From Sphingobacterium mizutaii (GTDB lineage: Bacteria; Bacteroidota; Bacteroidia; Sphingobacteriales; Sphingobacteriaceae), in the NCBI RefSeq assembly GCF_900187125.1, contig NZ_LT906468.1:3410001-3474000 (forward strand): DNA of 64,000 bases, in the 5' to 3' direction. Position numbers and translations under genes: made by a program. How positions within the stretch are numbered: position 1 is the first letter of the stretch; each line of letters opens with the position of its first letter. The notes under the pieces were generated by a model. The model worked only from the letters and a program-made list of their open reading frames with translations. It had not been told where the DNA came from and ran no database searches. Below, one piece after another: positions 9,399-19,400 of this stretch.

Positions 9399-9998
9399 AC
9401 CGTTGATGAAAATCTTCGCCAACTTTTTCTGGAGATTTAAGATATAATCAAACTCTTCTTTGGATGGTGGCAGGAAAAGATTCTTGAATTCTTGTAAGAT
9501 ACCGATCCGCATTCCCAATAGAGAAATCAAGAGGATTTTAGCTGTTATTTCAATTTCTTCTACATCGATTTCTTTGGTCTCCACTCCTTTTCTCAGAACT
9601 AAGCAAACTTGTTTGATTTCTTTTTCGAACAAAGATGGTAGAATGGCTTCAATATCAGGTGGCATTTCATTTCGCAACGAATAACTGAACTCAAACAGAT
9701 TGAAATTATCCTTGATAATACGCAACCTGGTACACAAGAATGCTTCCATTGCTTCGTTGACACTTTTAGATTGCGCGATCTTTTCAGTCGTTTCATTGAC
9801 AATCTCATCCACAGCCATTTCAAATACAGCGGCGTATAATCTATTTTTATCAGGAAAGTAATAGTAAAGTAATGCTTTAGAAAATGACAGGTCCTGGGCT
9901 ATCTCCGCCATCGTAGTTTTGGCTAATCCATAATGTGCAAACCTACGCTTTGCCGCCTCCAATATCTTCACCCTTTTCGCATCTGCATTTTTTGCCAT
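9387..9998 (-). CDS. TetR/AcrR family transcriptional regulator
   Basis: A 203-residue repressor-type regulator. The N-terminal helix-turn-helix occupies residues 7-52: ILEAAKRRFAHYGLAKTT, MAEIAQDLSFSKALLYYYF and PDKNRLY, the standard TetR arrangement with the recognition helix ending in YYYF. The rest is a helical ligand-binding and dimerisation domain. The start is ATG 9998; a TTG two codons upstream also fits. It probably controls itself from the dyad at 10038-10053. The ligand and other targets are unknown; membrane and redox neighbours (FUSC, YpdA) are candidates by proximity only. Confidence 0.88.
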   Translation of the reverse strand: MAKNADAKRVKILEAAKRRFAHYGLAKTTMAEIAQDLSFSKALLYYYFPDKNRLYAAVFEMAVDEIVNETTEKIAQSKSVNEAMEAFLCTRLRIIKDNFNLFEFSYSLRNEMPPDIEAILPSLFEKEIKQVCLVLRKGVETKEIDVEEIEITAKILLISLLGMRIGILQEFKNLFLPPSKEEFDYILNLQKKLAKIFINGLRV

Positions 9999-10033
9999 AC
10001 ACAATAAAATTAGTTTATAATTTGCCGTTTACC

Positions 10034-10053
10034 TATCTTTACAGCCTTGTAAA
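10034..10053 (+). promoter_or_regulatory. Putative murB -7 box and overlapping TetR operator
   Basis: TATCTTTA (10034-10041) resembles the Bacteroidota -7 box upstream of murB. It overlaps a perfect dyad TTTACAGCCTTGTAAA (10038-10053, 5-bp arms, 6-bp spacer). The dyad lies between the tetR start and murB, the usual place for a TetR operator. This is positional inference. Confidence 0.35.
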
Positions 10054-10100
10054 CTAAGATAGATTAATTTTTCGAACTTTTAAAGGATTCGGTCAAAAAA

Positions 10101-11117
10101 ATGAAAAACGCTACTCAAGAGAATAAATCCCTAAAAAACCTGAATACTTTCGGTATTGAGGCCATAGCAAATCAATATATTCAGGTAGAGGATGAGCAGG
10201 TTTTAAAAGACTTATTTTCTGCAGGAGCATTCGAAAATGAATTTTTCATCTTAGGTGGTGGAAGTAATGTTCTATTCACCAAAGATTATCCGGGATTGAT
10301 CGTCCATGTAGCTAATAAAGGGATACAGCACTTTATTGAAGGCAATAATGTATTCGTCACTGCAGCCGGTGGAGAAGTGTGGAATGATCTCGTATGGTAT
10401 TGTATCGAGCATGATTTCCCTGGTCTGGAGAACATGGCCCTGATCCCTGGAACGGTTGGTGCATCCCCTATCCAAAACATAGGTGCTTATGGTCAGGAAC
10501 TGATGCATATCTTTTATTCTTGCCGAGCATTTAATTGCAAAACTGGTGAATTCATCACTTTCAACAACCAAGATTGTCAATTCTCATATCGGGACAGTAT
10601 TTTCAAGAGGGAATATAAAGGCAGATTCATTATCTGCAGTGTTACTTACAAGCTTGAACTATTTGGCAAGATCAATACGAGTTATGGCGCCATTGAAAGC
10701 GAATTGGAAAAGAGAGGCATCAGCAACCCAAGCATCAAAGATGTAGCTGAGGTGGTATCTTATATACGCGTAGAAAAGCTTCCAGACCCATCAACTATTG
10801 GCAATGCTGGCAGCTTTTTCAAGAACCCAATTATCCCAAAATCACAGTTTTTAGAACTTCAAAAACAATTTCCCCAAATCGTACATTATACCATGGACCA
10901 AGACCATGAAAAGCTGGCGGCTGGCTGGCTGATTGAACAGTGTGGATGGAAAGGAAAAACGGTTGGCCAGGTGGCTGTGTGGAAAAATCAAGCTTTGGTT
11001 CTCACAAACATTGGAAAAGCAACTGGTAATGAAATATTTGAAGTATCGTCTACTATTGTGGACGATGTGAATACACAGTTTGCTGTTGTTTTGGAAAGGG
11101 AAGTCAACATACTATAA
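10101..11117 (+). CDS. murB: UDP-N-acetylenolpyruvoylglucosamine reductase
   Basis: A 338-residue cytoplasmic FAD enzyme that reduces UDP-GlcNAc-enolpyruvate to UDP-MurNAc in peptidoglycan precursor synthesis. The FAD-binding stretch FFILGGGSNVLF is near residue 48, IPGTVGASPIQNIGAYGQE near 115, and the catalytic serine motif GNAGSFFKNP has Ser at 238. The length and the YSCRAFNC / CQFSYRDSIFK region match the type I (E. coli-like) enzyme. The gene stands alone, divergent from tetR. Confidence 0.96.
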   Translation: MKNATQENKSLKNLNTFGIEAIANQYIQVEDEQVLKDLFSAGAFENEFFILGGGSNVLFTKDYPGLIVHVANKGIQHFIEGNNVFVTAAGGEVWNDLVWYCIEHDFPGLENMALIPGTVGASPIQNIGAYGQELMHIFYSCRAFNCKTGEFITFNNQDCQFSYRDSIFKREYKGRFIICSVTYKLELFGKINTSYGAIESELEKRGISNPSIKDVAEVVSYIRVEKLPDPSTIGNAGSFFKNPIIPKSQFLELQKQFPQIVHYTMDQDHEKLAAGWLIEQCGWKGKTVGQVAVWKNQALVLTNIGKATGNEIFEVSSTIVDDVNTQFAVVLEREVNIL

Positions 11118-11401
11118 AAGTTTTCCACATTTTCTTGACTCCGATATTTTTTTTATTATAAAACAATAATCATCGATTATAATACAATAAAAGCAGTTAC
11201 ACGATTTTATTCCACTTTCGTGTCGCGAAAATTCCTTCTGCTAAAATATCGATATCCACAATTTTATTAATTTACTGCACAAGAATTGTATAGTGTACCG
11301 TAGAAATATTATGGCTTAATAATTTTTTCGGTTGTTCAGCTTAAATCAGGCACTTGCCTGGAAACATCGCATCATTTAACTATACTATAATCGCTAATTG
11401 T

Positions 11402-11917
11402 ATGAACAAGATCGAATTTAACTCACTAGTTGTTAAGCATTCAGAATCACTTCGAAGTTACGCCAGAAACTTCACCCGTGATCACGAAGATGCTAACGAC
11501 TTAGTACAAGACACCTTACTCAAGGCAGTCACGTACTTTAAGAACTTCAGGGATGGAACCAATTTGAAAGGTTGGCTTTATACCATTATGAAGAACACCT
11601 TTATCAATAATTACCGTCGCGTCGTAAAAACCAATTCCTTTATCACGAAGGAGGAAGAAATCTCACAAATTAACCTTGTTGTTTCTGCAGCAAAAAACAA
11701 TGGTGAAAACAAGTTCATCATGGAGGATATCAACTATGCGCTATCCAAATTATCCGATGAATATTACATCCCGTTCACCATGTATTTTGAAGGTTATAAA
11801 TACCATGAAATATCTGACCATCTGCAGATTCCAATAGGAACAGTAAAAACAAGGATACATGTAGCAAGGAAGTCAATGAAAAAGACACTTACTGCATATA
11901 AATTCAAAGAGAATTAA
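11402..11917 (+). CDS. ECF-type RNA polymerase sigma factor
   Basis: A 171-residue sigma-70 family protein of the extracytoplasmic-function group. Region 2 (residues 8-75) has YARNFTRDHEDANDLVQDTL and the -10-reading stretch FKGWLYTIMKNTFINNYRR-like segment (here NLKGWLYTIMKNTFINNYRR). Region 4 (about 115-160) has the helix-turn-helix YHEISDHLQIPIGTVKTRIH. The start is ATG 11402; an upstream TTG at 11354 adds 16 residues without similarity. No anti-sigma gene follows, since the next gene is convergent. It is therefore likely one of the stand-alone, conserved Bacteroidota ECF factors, regulated by its own transcription or an unlinked partner. Confidence 0.88.
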   Translation: MNKIEFNSLVVKHSESLRSYARNFTRDHEDANDLVQDTLLKAVTYFKNFRDGTNLKGWLYTIMKNTFINNYRRVVKTNSFITKEEEISQINLVVSAAKNNGENKFIMEDINYALSKLSDEYYIPFTMYFEGYKYHEISDHLQIPIGTVKTRIHVARKSMKKTLTAYKFKEN

Positions 11918-12014
11918 TCTCTTTAAAACATCCGAAAAAATATTATTAAAGGTTTATTCAAATTAAGCCGTAGACCCTTTGTACAATTTTAAATGTCGCA
12001 AAGGGAGCTTAAAG

Positions 12015-12050
12015 AAATTCGAGATAAGCTTATTCGCTTATCTCGAATTT
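12015..12050 (-). terminator. Hairpin spanning the 3' end of the PfkB gene
   Basis: A perfect 15-bp stem (12015-12029 with 12036-12050) has a 6-base loop. The TAA stop of the kinase gene (12030-12032) lies in the loop. The minus strand continues into a moderately T-rich stretch, so it probably ends the kinase mRNA; it could also stop sigma-factor transcription from the other side. Confidence 0.6.
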
Positions 12051-12950
12051 TGAAAGTTTCACAAACTCTTGTATACGGTTCGATATTTCTTCATTGCTTA
12101 GATTCTGTAATCTTTCCGTTCCAAATTTCTCTACACAAAAAGAAGCTAAAGCAGATCCGAAAATAATCGCATTCTTCATGTTTGCAAAATTAATGGACTG
12201 TAGCTTTGCTAAATATCCAATAAAACCACCTGCAAATGAATCTCCAGCCCCTGTTGGATCAAATACATCGGCTAATGGCAATGCTGGTGCTGAAAAGACC
12301 TGACCTTCTCCAAACAACAATGCTCCGTGCTCTCCTTTTTTGATGATGAGGTATTGAGGTCCCATTTGAAGAATTTTCTCAGCAGCTTTAACCAAAGAGT
12401 ATTCACCAGACAATTGTCTTGCTTCAGCATCGTTGATCGTCAAGACATCAACTTTCTTCAACACCTCTTTCAATTCATCCAATGCTACGTCCATCCAGAA
12501 GTTCATGGTATCCAAAACAACCAGCTTAGGTTTATTTTCCAAACGGTTCAAGGTAGCCATCTGTACTGCTGGAGTCAAGTTACCCAACAATAAATACTCA
12601 CAATCTTGGTAGGATGCAGGGATCTTCGGGTCAAAGTCTGCCAGTACGTTCAACTCGGTGATCAAGGTATCGCGGCTGTTCATATCATTATGGTATTTTC
12701 CAGACCAAAAGAAAGATTTCCCTCCAGGGATCACTTCCACGCCTTCCACATTGATTCCTCTTGATTTGATGATGTTTAAGTTATCATCTCCAAAGTCTTC
12801 TCCAATAACAGAAATTAATTTAACATCTGGGAATAGATAAGATGCTGCTAATCCAGCAAATGTAGCTGCTCCACCAACGATTTTATCGGTTTTGCCAAAT
12901 GGGGTTTCAATGGCATCGAAAGCAACTGTTCCAACGATTACTAAACTCAT
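12030..12950 (-). CDS. PfkB family sugar/nucleoside kinase
   Basis: A 306-residue ribokinase-superfamily enzyme. It has the N-terminal GGAATFAGLAASYL (residues 26-39) and the C-terminal PfkB signature DPTGAGDSFAGGFIGYL (about 232-248), with the catalytic Asp in GAGD and an anion hole. The family transfers phosphate from ATP to sugar or nucleoside hydroxyls in the cytoplasm. The N-terminus (LVIVGTVAFDAIETPFG) resembles the adenosine-kinase-like branch conserved in Bacteroidota, but the substrate cannot be fixed. It is alone on its strand, followed upstream by tRNA-Asn. Confidence 0.85.
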   Translation of the reverse strand: MSLVIVGTVAFDAIETPFGKTDKIVGGAATFAGLAASYLFPDVKLISVIGEDFGDDNLNIIKSRGINVEGVEVIPGGKSFFWSGKYHNDMNSRDTLITELNVLADFDPKIPASYQDCEYLLLGNLTPAVQMATLNRLENKPKLVVLDTMNFWMDVALDELKEVLKKVDVLTINDAEARQLSGEYSLVKAAEKILQMGPQYLIIKKGEHGALLFGEGQVFSAPALPLADVFDPTGAGDSFAGGFIGYLAKLQSINFANMKNAIIFGSALASFCVEKFGTERLQNLSNEEISNRIQEFVKLSKFEISE

Positions 12951-12968
12951 GGATATAAATTATGTTAT

Positions 12969-12994
12969 AAAAAAAATGCCGGCGATTGGCCGGC
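12969..12994 (-). terminator. Terminator downstream of tRNA-Asn copy 1
   Basis: On the minus strand GCCGGC is repeated as a self-complementary pair (12978-12983 and 12989-12994) around a 5-base loop, followed by eight T. It lies 14 bp past the tRNA 3' end. Confidence 0.75.
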
Positions 12995-13007
12995 TGTTTT
13001 ATTTTTG

Positions 13008-13081
13008 CTCCTGAAGCTGGGCTCGAACCAGCGACCCTCTGATTAACAGTCAGATGCTCTAACCAACTGAGCTATTCAGGA
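13008..13081 (-). tRNA. tRNA-Asn (anticodon GTT), copy 1
   Basis: The reverse strand folds as a standard 74-base tRNA. It has acceptor TCCTGAA/TTCAGGA, D-arm AGCTCAGTTGGTTAGAGC, anticodon stem TCTGA/TCAGA with loop CTGTTAA (GTT), T-loop TTCGAGC and discriminator G. CCA is not encoded. The sequence is identical to the copy at 24505-24578. Confidence 0.96.
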
Positions 13082-13238
13082 ATTCGAATTGATAAGGTTG
13101 CCCTCATCTTCAAAGTGGTACAAAAATAGGTTTTTAATAATTAATACACAAACAAAAATTTGAAATATTTATCAAAAAAAGCCTTTAAACACGTAATCCA
13201 CTCATATCCAATGAAAATTATCTTATCAATTCGATCGA

Positions 13239-14567
13239 CTAAATATAACGATTGACTAAATTCTCCAAGAATTCCTGTTTTCCACTTCTCATTTCAGGTT
13301 CTCCGTTCTCAACTGCATAGGTTCTCAAATCTTCCAAAGTCAGTTTCCCTTGCTCGTACTCCGCTCCTTTTCCGTTGTCAAAACTTACATAACGATCTTT
13401 TCGGATTTTCTTGAAATCAGATTTCTGAAGGATGTTATCTGCAGTAACCAATGCTCTCGCAAAGGCATCCATACCGCCGATATGAGCATAGAACAAATCT
13501 TCTGGGTCAGTTGAATTCCTTCTGATCTTAGCATCAAAGTTCACACCTCCTCCTTGCAAGCCTCCTGCTTCCAAAATAATCAACATAGCTTCTGTCAATT
13601 CATTAAGGTCATTTGGGAATTGGTCGGTATCCCATCCATTTTGATAATCTCCACGGTTAGCATCGATTGAACCTAACATACCTGCATCTGCAGCTACTTG
13701 TAGTTCATGTTGGAAGGTATGGCCAGCTAATGTGGCATGGTTTACTTCAATATTCAATTTAAAATCTTCCAATAGATCATATTGCCTTAAGAAACTGATC
13801 ACAGTTGCCGAGTCATAATCATATTGGTGCTTTGTTGGCTCACATGGTTTTGGTTCAATAAAGAATGTTCCTGTGAAACCGTTCTTGCGCGCGTAATCTT
13901 TTGACATGTGTAAGAATTTTGCCAAATGCTCCTGTTCGCGTTTCATGTTGGTATTCAATAAAGACATATATCCTTCTCTACCACCCCAGAACACATAGTT
14001 CTCACCTTTCAACGCAATCGTAGCATCCAAAGCTGCTTTTACTTGTGCTCCTGCATGTGCCAATACATGGAAATCAGGGTTGGTTGAAGCACCATTCATA
14101 TAACGATGATGGCTGAAAAGGTTAGCAGTACCCCACAGCAACTTAATTCCGCTTTCTTTTTGCTTCTCTTTGGCGTATTCTGCAATAGCTGCCAGATTCG
14201 AGTCATTCTCATTGACGTCATTTCCATAATCTACTAGATCGACATCATGGAAACAATAATACGGCAATTGCAATTTCGTCATGAACTCAAAAGCTGCATC
14301 CATCTTATCTTTTGCACGGTCAAGCGCCTTTGATTTCTCATCCCAAGGAAAGAAGTGGGTCTGCCCACCAAAAGGATCCGCTCCATTTCCATTGAATGAG
14401 TGCCAGTAGGCACATGCAAATTTAAAATGCTCTTCCATCGTCTTTCCGCCAATGACCTTTTTTGCGTCATACCAACGAAATGCCAATGGATTATCGGAAT
14501 CTAAACCTTCGTATTTGATTTGCCCGATGTTCTTAAAATACTCTTTTTCTCCAATTAAAACTTTCAT
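13239..14567 (-). CDS. xylA: Xylose isomerase
   Basis: A 442-residue TIM-barrel enzyme converting D-xylose to D-xylulose in the cytoplasm (two divalent metals). The length and the extended N-terminus are those of group II isomerases. Visible signatures are FAFRWYDA-like start region, YYCFHDVDL near residue 100 (catalytic His), [10 protein letters not shown] near 188, [16 protein letters not shown] near 235 and a metal-binding [20 protein letters not shown] near 300. It lies 12 bp downstream of xylB, so the two form a xylBA operon. A divergent susCD locus starts 360 bp beyond xylB. Confidence 0.97.
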   Translation of the reverse strand: MKVLIGEKEYFKNIGQIKYEGLDSDNPLAFRWYDAKKVIGGKTMEEHFKFACAYWHSFNGNGADPFGGQTHFFPWDEKSKALDRAKDKMDAAFEFMTKLQLPYYCFHDVDLVDYGNDVNENDSNLAAIAEYAKEKQKESGIKLLWGTANLFSHHRYMNGASTNPDFHVLAHAGAQVKAALDATIALKGENYVFWGGREGYMSLLNTNMKREQEHLAKFLHMSKDYARKNGFTGTFFIEPKPCEPTKHQYDYDSATVISFLRQYDLLEDFKLNIEVNHATLAGHTFQHELQVAADAGMLGSIDANRGDYQNGWDTDQFPNDLNELTEAMLIILEAGGLQGGGVNFDAKIRRNSTDPEDLFYAHIGGMDAFARALVTADNILQKSDFKKIRKDRYVSFDNGKGAEYEQGKLTLEDLRTYAVENGEPEMRSGKQEFLENLVNRYI

Positions 14568-14579
14568 ATTTATAGTTGA

Positions 14580-16055
14580 TTATAATTTCTGTAGTAAACT
14601 TTCCTTCCAATTCGCATAGAGCTCATTATAGGTTTCTTTGTCCTGAGGCTCGATGGTCTTTATCTTTTTCAAACCTGAGAATGCCTCTTTTTTATCTTTA
14701 TAAACCTGAGCACCAATCCCTGCTCCCAAAGCCGCTCCCACACTTCCATCATTCTCATACAGCTCGACAGGTACATTGGTCACTCCTGCAAAGGACTGCT
14801 GAAACACGGGACTCAAGAACATATTGGCATAACCGGCTTTGATGACCGTTGGATGGATTTCATTTTCCTTAATGATATCCAGTCCATATCGAAAAGAATG
14901 GGCAATGCCTTCTTGGACTGCTCGCCAGATATGCGCCGCATCATGCCTCACAAAATCAAGGTTTTCAATATGTCCATTAACGGTTTTATTGTTCAGCATC
15001 CGCTCAGCGCCATTACCAAATGGTAAAACAACGATGCCTTCAGAACCAATAGCTATATCAGCTGCCTTTTGGTTAATCTGATCGTAATCTAGACCTTGGG
15101 CAGTCAATTTTTTAATCCAGCTATTCTGTATTCCGGTCCCATTAATGCACAACAGAACGCCAATATTACTTTGGTCTTTACTATGGTTGACGTGGGCAAA
15201 GCTATTTACCCTCGATTGTTTATCAAATATCAAATGGTCGGCTACCGCATAGATCACACCCGAGGTCCCAGCCGTAGCTGCTACTTCGCCTGCATCAATC
15301 ACCCCTAAGGAGAGTGCATTGTTGGGCTGATCGCCCGCTTTATAGCTCACAATAGCCTTTTCAGAGAGCCCTAATTCTGCGGCAACCCCTTTATCGATAG
15401 AACCGTAATTCGAAAAAATAGGCTGCACATCAGGAACTAAAGCTTGGTCAATTCCATAATAATCCAACAAGGTATCCGATAAGGCATCTTTTTCAAAATC
15501 CCATAATATCCCTTCAGAAATAGAACTCGGATTAGAATTGATCTGCTTGGTCAAGCACATACAAAGAAAGTCGCCCGGAAGCATGAACTTATGCACCTTT
15601 TCGTACAGAGCAGGTTCATTGTTCTTAACCCAAGAGAGCTTAGACGCTGTAAAATTACCAGGAGAATTAAGATGAGATTTTAGAAATCCTTGGGGTTCTA
15701 ACGATTGAAAAGCTTCATTTCCAATTTCCACTGCCCGACTATCACACCAAATAATGGAATTGCGGAGAACATTTTGTTCCTTATCGACCACAACCAGACC
15801 ATGCATCTGATAGGCAATCCCAATTGCAGCAATATCCTTAGGGTCATACTGTCCGCTTGCATTGGCTTTCAATATGGCTTTCTTGGTATTCTGCCACCAA
15901 AGATCGGGATCTTGTTCAGCCCAACCCTTTTGTTGTGATATGATTTCAGATTCGGTTTCCGGATATTGGGCAGAAACTATTCGTTTCCCAGTCTGTGCAT
16001 CCAACACAGAAACTTTAATAAATGAAGTCCCTAAGTCAATCCCTAGTAATAGCAT
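14580..16055 (-). CDS. xylB: Xylulokinase
   Basis: A 491-residue FGGY-family kinase that phosphorylates D-xylulose to xylulose-5-phosphate for the pentose phosphate pathway. The N-terminal phosphate loop LLGIDLGTSFIKVSVLD is at residues 3-19, QMHGLVVVD near 80, the domain-2 loop ATAGTSGVIYAV near 255, and the C-terminal GYANMFLSPVFQQ then NDGSVGAALGAG near 440. The frame is open for another 73 codons upstream, but that part reads through the promoter region, has no similarity and would make the protein too long; ATG 16055 is the natural start. First gene of the xylBA operon. Confidence 0.95.
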   Translation of the reverse strand: MLLLGIDLGTSFIKVSVLDAQTGKRIVSAQYPETESEIISQQKGWAEQDPDLWWQNTKKAILKANASGQYDPKDIAAIGIAYQMHGLVVVDKEQNVLRNSIIWCDSRAVEIGNEAFQSLEPQGFLKSHLNSPGNFTASKLSWVKNNEPALYEKVHKFMLPGDFLCMCLTKQINSNPSSISEGILWDFEKDALSDTLLDYYGIDQALVPDVQPIFSNYGSIDKGVAAELGLSEKAIVSYKAGDQPNNALSLGVIDAGEVAATAGTSGVIYAVADHLIFDKQSRVNSFAHVNHSKDQSNIGVLLCINGTGIQNSWIKKLTAQGLDYDQINQKAADIAIGSEGIVVLPFGNGAERMLNNKTVNGHIENLDFVRHDAAHIWRAVQEGIAHSFRYGLDIIKENEIHPTVIKAGYANMFLSPVFQQSFAGVTNVPVELYENDGSVGAALGAGIGAQVYKDKKEAFSGLKKIKTIEPQDKETYNELYANWKESLLQKL

Positions 16056-16414
16056 AAATTGTTTATAATGGGTAAGTTGATTCCACAATATAATTATTTT
16101 TAGAATAAGAGAGGCACCCAATTGTGAATTCCTGAAATCCCCTGATTTTTTGAGATGGTCAACAAAGCAGGCAAACAACCCGTCAAAACACTGATAACCA
16201 ACAACAAACCCACCAAAACAGTAGCACTTTTCAACTATAACGTTTTCGTAAATAAAGATATATCGGTTTAGCAATCTCAGGTAATTTATTGGTTATAATT
16301 GTGTTATAAACCAGAATACATCAATCATTATCTAACAACATTTACCGCTTCGAAGGCCTATCTAAACAGCTTTTGAAGGTGAAAATGCAATGTAAACCTT
16401 AAACTCTTTAAATT
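16056..16414. promoter_or_regulatory. Divergent xylBA / susCD control region
   Basis: A 359-bp spacer with no gene. An imperfect dyad (16290-16313: TGGTTATAA, TTGTG, TTATAAACCA) sits near its middle and is a candidate operator. TATCTTTA on the minus strand (16253-16260) could be a -7 box for xylBA, leaving a leader of about 200 bases. No linked regulator gene is present on either side. Confidence 0.4.
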
Positions 16415-19400
16415 ATGACAAAACAGTACGTTTTACTCATCCTATTCTCTTTTGGGATGATTCTGCTCTCGGCAGCTCCCTGTTTTTCTCAACAAAACCA
16501 AAACCTCATACGAGGGACTGTAAAATCAACCGATGGAATGCCTGTTGAAGGGGCCAGCATCATGCAGTCAGGGACTAAAAATGGAACCCTTTCAGATGGA
16601 GACGGAAAATTCGAACTTGAATTAACAGACGGCAACAGAGGAACCTTGACCATTACCCACACAGGTTTCAACAGCCAAACCGTCAACATCAACAGCCAAG
16701 ACCTTCAAATTACCCTGCAACCTAAAGCCGAAGATCTTGATGAAGTCGTGGTGGTAGGTTATGGCACTCAAAAAAGAAAAGACCTAACAGGGGCTGTAGC
16801 TTCTGTACAAGCCGAGAAGCTTGAAAAAGAAGCGCCAAGATCGGTTCAAGACCTTTTAAGAGGGAATGCCGCAGGTATTGTAATCAGTCAAGGAAATACA
16901 GCCAAGGGCGATGCTGATCTTTTGGTCAGAGGAAGAGGAACTCTAAAAGCTGGTGCCAGCCCATTAAACGTTGTGGATGGGGTCATCTTTGATGGAACCT
17001 TTGCCGACATCAACCCTAATGATATTGCTTCCATTGATATCCTTAAAGATGCCAGCGCTACTGCTGTCTATGGAGCCAGGGCGGCAAATGGGGTTGTTTT
17101 GATCACAACAAAACGTGGAGCTTCAGGAAAGCCAACTATTACCCTAAATGGCAATTTTGGCTTCGTGGAAAACTCCTATATGCCTAAAGTCATGAACGGA
17201 CAGGAATTCCTGGCTTATCGCTATGACTACGAAATGGGCAAGAGAGCTCAAGATTACCACGACAAATACCCTGAGATGTTTGTAGATCCACGAAAATTAT
17301 CGAATGTAGACCAATTGGCTTGGTACAACTACGATCAAAAAGATCCTGCAACGACCGTAACTGAAGAACAATTAATCCGTTCCTGGTTGGCTAGGCTAGA
17401 AATGAGATCCCCGGAGATTGAAAACTATCTGATCGGAAAGGAAACAAACTGGCAAGACCTTGTTTTTCACAAAGGAATCCAACAAGATTATACGGCCAGT
17501 ATTTCCAATAAAACAGACAACCTAAACTACTATTTCTCCCTAAACCATGTAGATCGAAAAGGGTTTATCGTAGGAAATAGATTCAAGAACTTTAGAACAA
17601 GAATTAACCTCGAGTCCAAGATCACTAATTTCCTGAAAGTAGGAACCAATGCGAATTTCGCCGCTAGAAACGAAGGTTTCCTTCAAGCGGATTGGGGACA
17701 ATCAGCAATTATCCCGCCTTATGGTTCTGATAATATTGGTGATCCTAATAGCCTCTACCAAAGATTACCGACTGGCGATGTTACACCAGTCAATCCATTC
17801 TTTGACAATATGTTCAGAGACCGGGTGGATCGCTACAACACCTTAAATGCAACTTTATATGGCGTGATTACCTTGCCTTATGGATTTGAAATCCAATCCA
17901 ACTTCACTCCATCATTTATCTGGAGAGAATACTATAACCATGATTCTTCTTTAAATCCAGAATGGGCAGCCAAGGGTGGAACAGCCGAACGTTCCTTTTT
18001 TAGAACTTATAATTGGCAAATAGATAATGTCCTTCGTTGGAAAAAAGCATTTGGAGACCACAATTTCGAAGTTACTCTATTGCAAAATGCTGAAAAAGGA
18101 CAGTACTGGAGAACTAAAGCTACAGCATCCAACTTTGTCCCTAGCGATATCTTAGGTTGGCACAGAATCCAAGCAGGAACAGTGCCTCTCAATGAAAGTG
18201 ATGATACCTACCGCACCGGAGATGCTCTCATGGGCCGTTTATTCTACTCTTTCAAGGATACCTATCTTTTCACGGCTTCCGTACGTCGTGATGGTTATTC
18301 CGCATTTGGATCCCAAAACCCAAGGGCAACTTTTCCAGCATTGGCATTTGCATGGAACTTCACCAATGAGAAATTCATGGAGGGAACAAAATCATGGTTA
18401 GATTACGGAAAACTAAGATTAACCTGGGGTAGAAATGGTAATCGTGATATCCCGCAATATGATGCGCTTTCGGATATGACCTCAGGCTTACATCCTTACA
18501 TCGATTCAAAAGGAAATATTTACCTAGGCTCCCAACTATATGTAAACCGAATGGCTAACCTTGGCTTAAAATGGGAAAATAAAGCCTCTTATAACCTAGG
18601 TTTAGACTTCGCGATGTTCAAAAACCGTTTATCCGGAGCTATTGACTTATACACCGCAACAACCCATGATCTTTTAGTAGATCGCGAATTACCTGAAATC
18701 ATCGGATTCAGTAGCGTAGCAGCCAATTTAGGTGAACTGAAAAGCCATGGTATCGATGTTAGCTTAACTGGAAATATCATTCAAAAAGAAACCTTCAACT
18801 GGTCCTCTAATTTCATTTTCATGCTCAACCGCAGAAAAATAGTAACCCTATATGGGGATATGGTAGACATTAAGGACGATGCAGGAAATGTTATTGGACA
18901 AAAGGAAGCAGATGACATTAAAAACAGATGGTTCATTGGCCAAGATCCAGACAGAATTTGGGATTATGAAAGACTAGGAGTCTGGCAACAAAATGAAGTG
19001 GATGAAGCCGACAAATTCGGATTGCAACCCGGCGACTTCAAATACTTAGACCAAAATGGAGATGGCGTGATGACTGATGCCGACCGTATCTTCCAAAGAT
19101 ACAAAACACCACGCTTCCGTTGGTCTTGGAGGAATGACTTCAATTATAAAAACTTCAACCTATCTGTATTCATTTACTCCAACTGGGGTCAAACTGACGG
19201 ATTTAATCGTGCAGCAAATAACAGCAACTTCGCTGACCGTACTACCGATTATGTTATGCCGCGTTGGACAGCAGAAAACCCGATCGATGACTATGCGAGA
19301 ATTGGTTCAAAGAACATCGGAACAAATTACATCAACAAATCCTTTGTAAGGTTAGAGAACATTTCCCTTTCTTATTTGGTGCCATCCAACATCTTGGAGA

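Noticed and set aside
11402..11917. ECF sigma factor as part of a SusCD-type sigma/anti-sigma transport system
   Set aside because: No FecR-like anti-sigma or TonB receptor gene adjoins it; the next gene is a convergent PfkB kinase and susC is 4.5 kb away in another unit.
16056..16274. N-terminal extension of xylulokinase
   Set aside because: The extra 73 codons cover the promoter region, have no FGGY similarity, and a perfect start (LLLGIDLGTS) follows the ATG at 16055.
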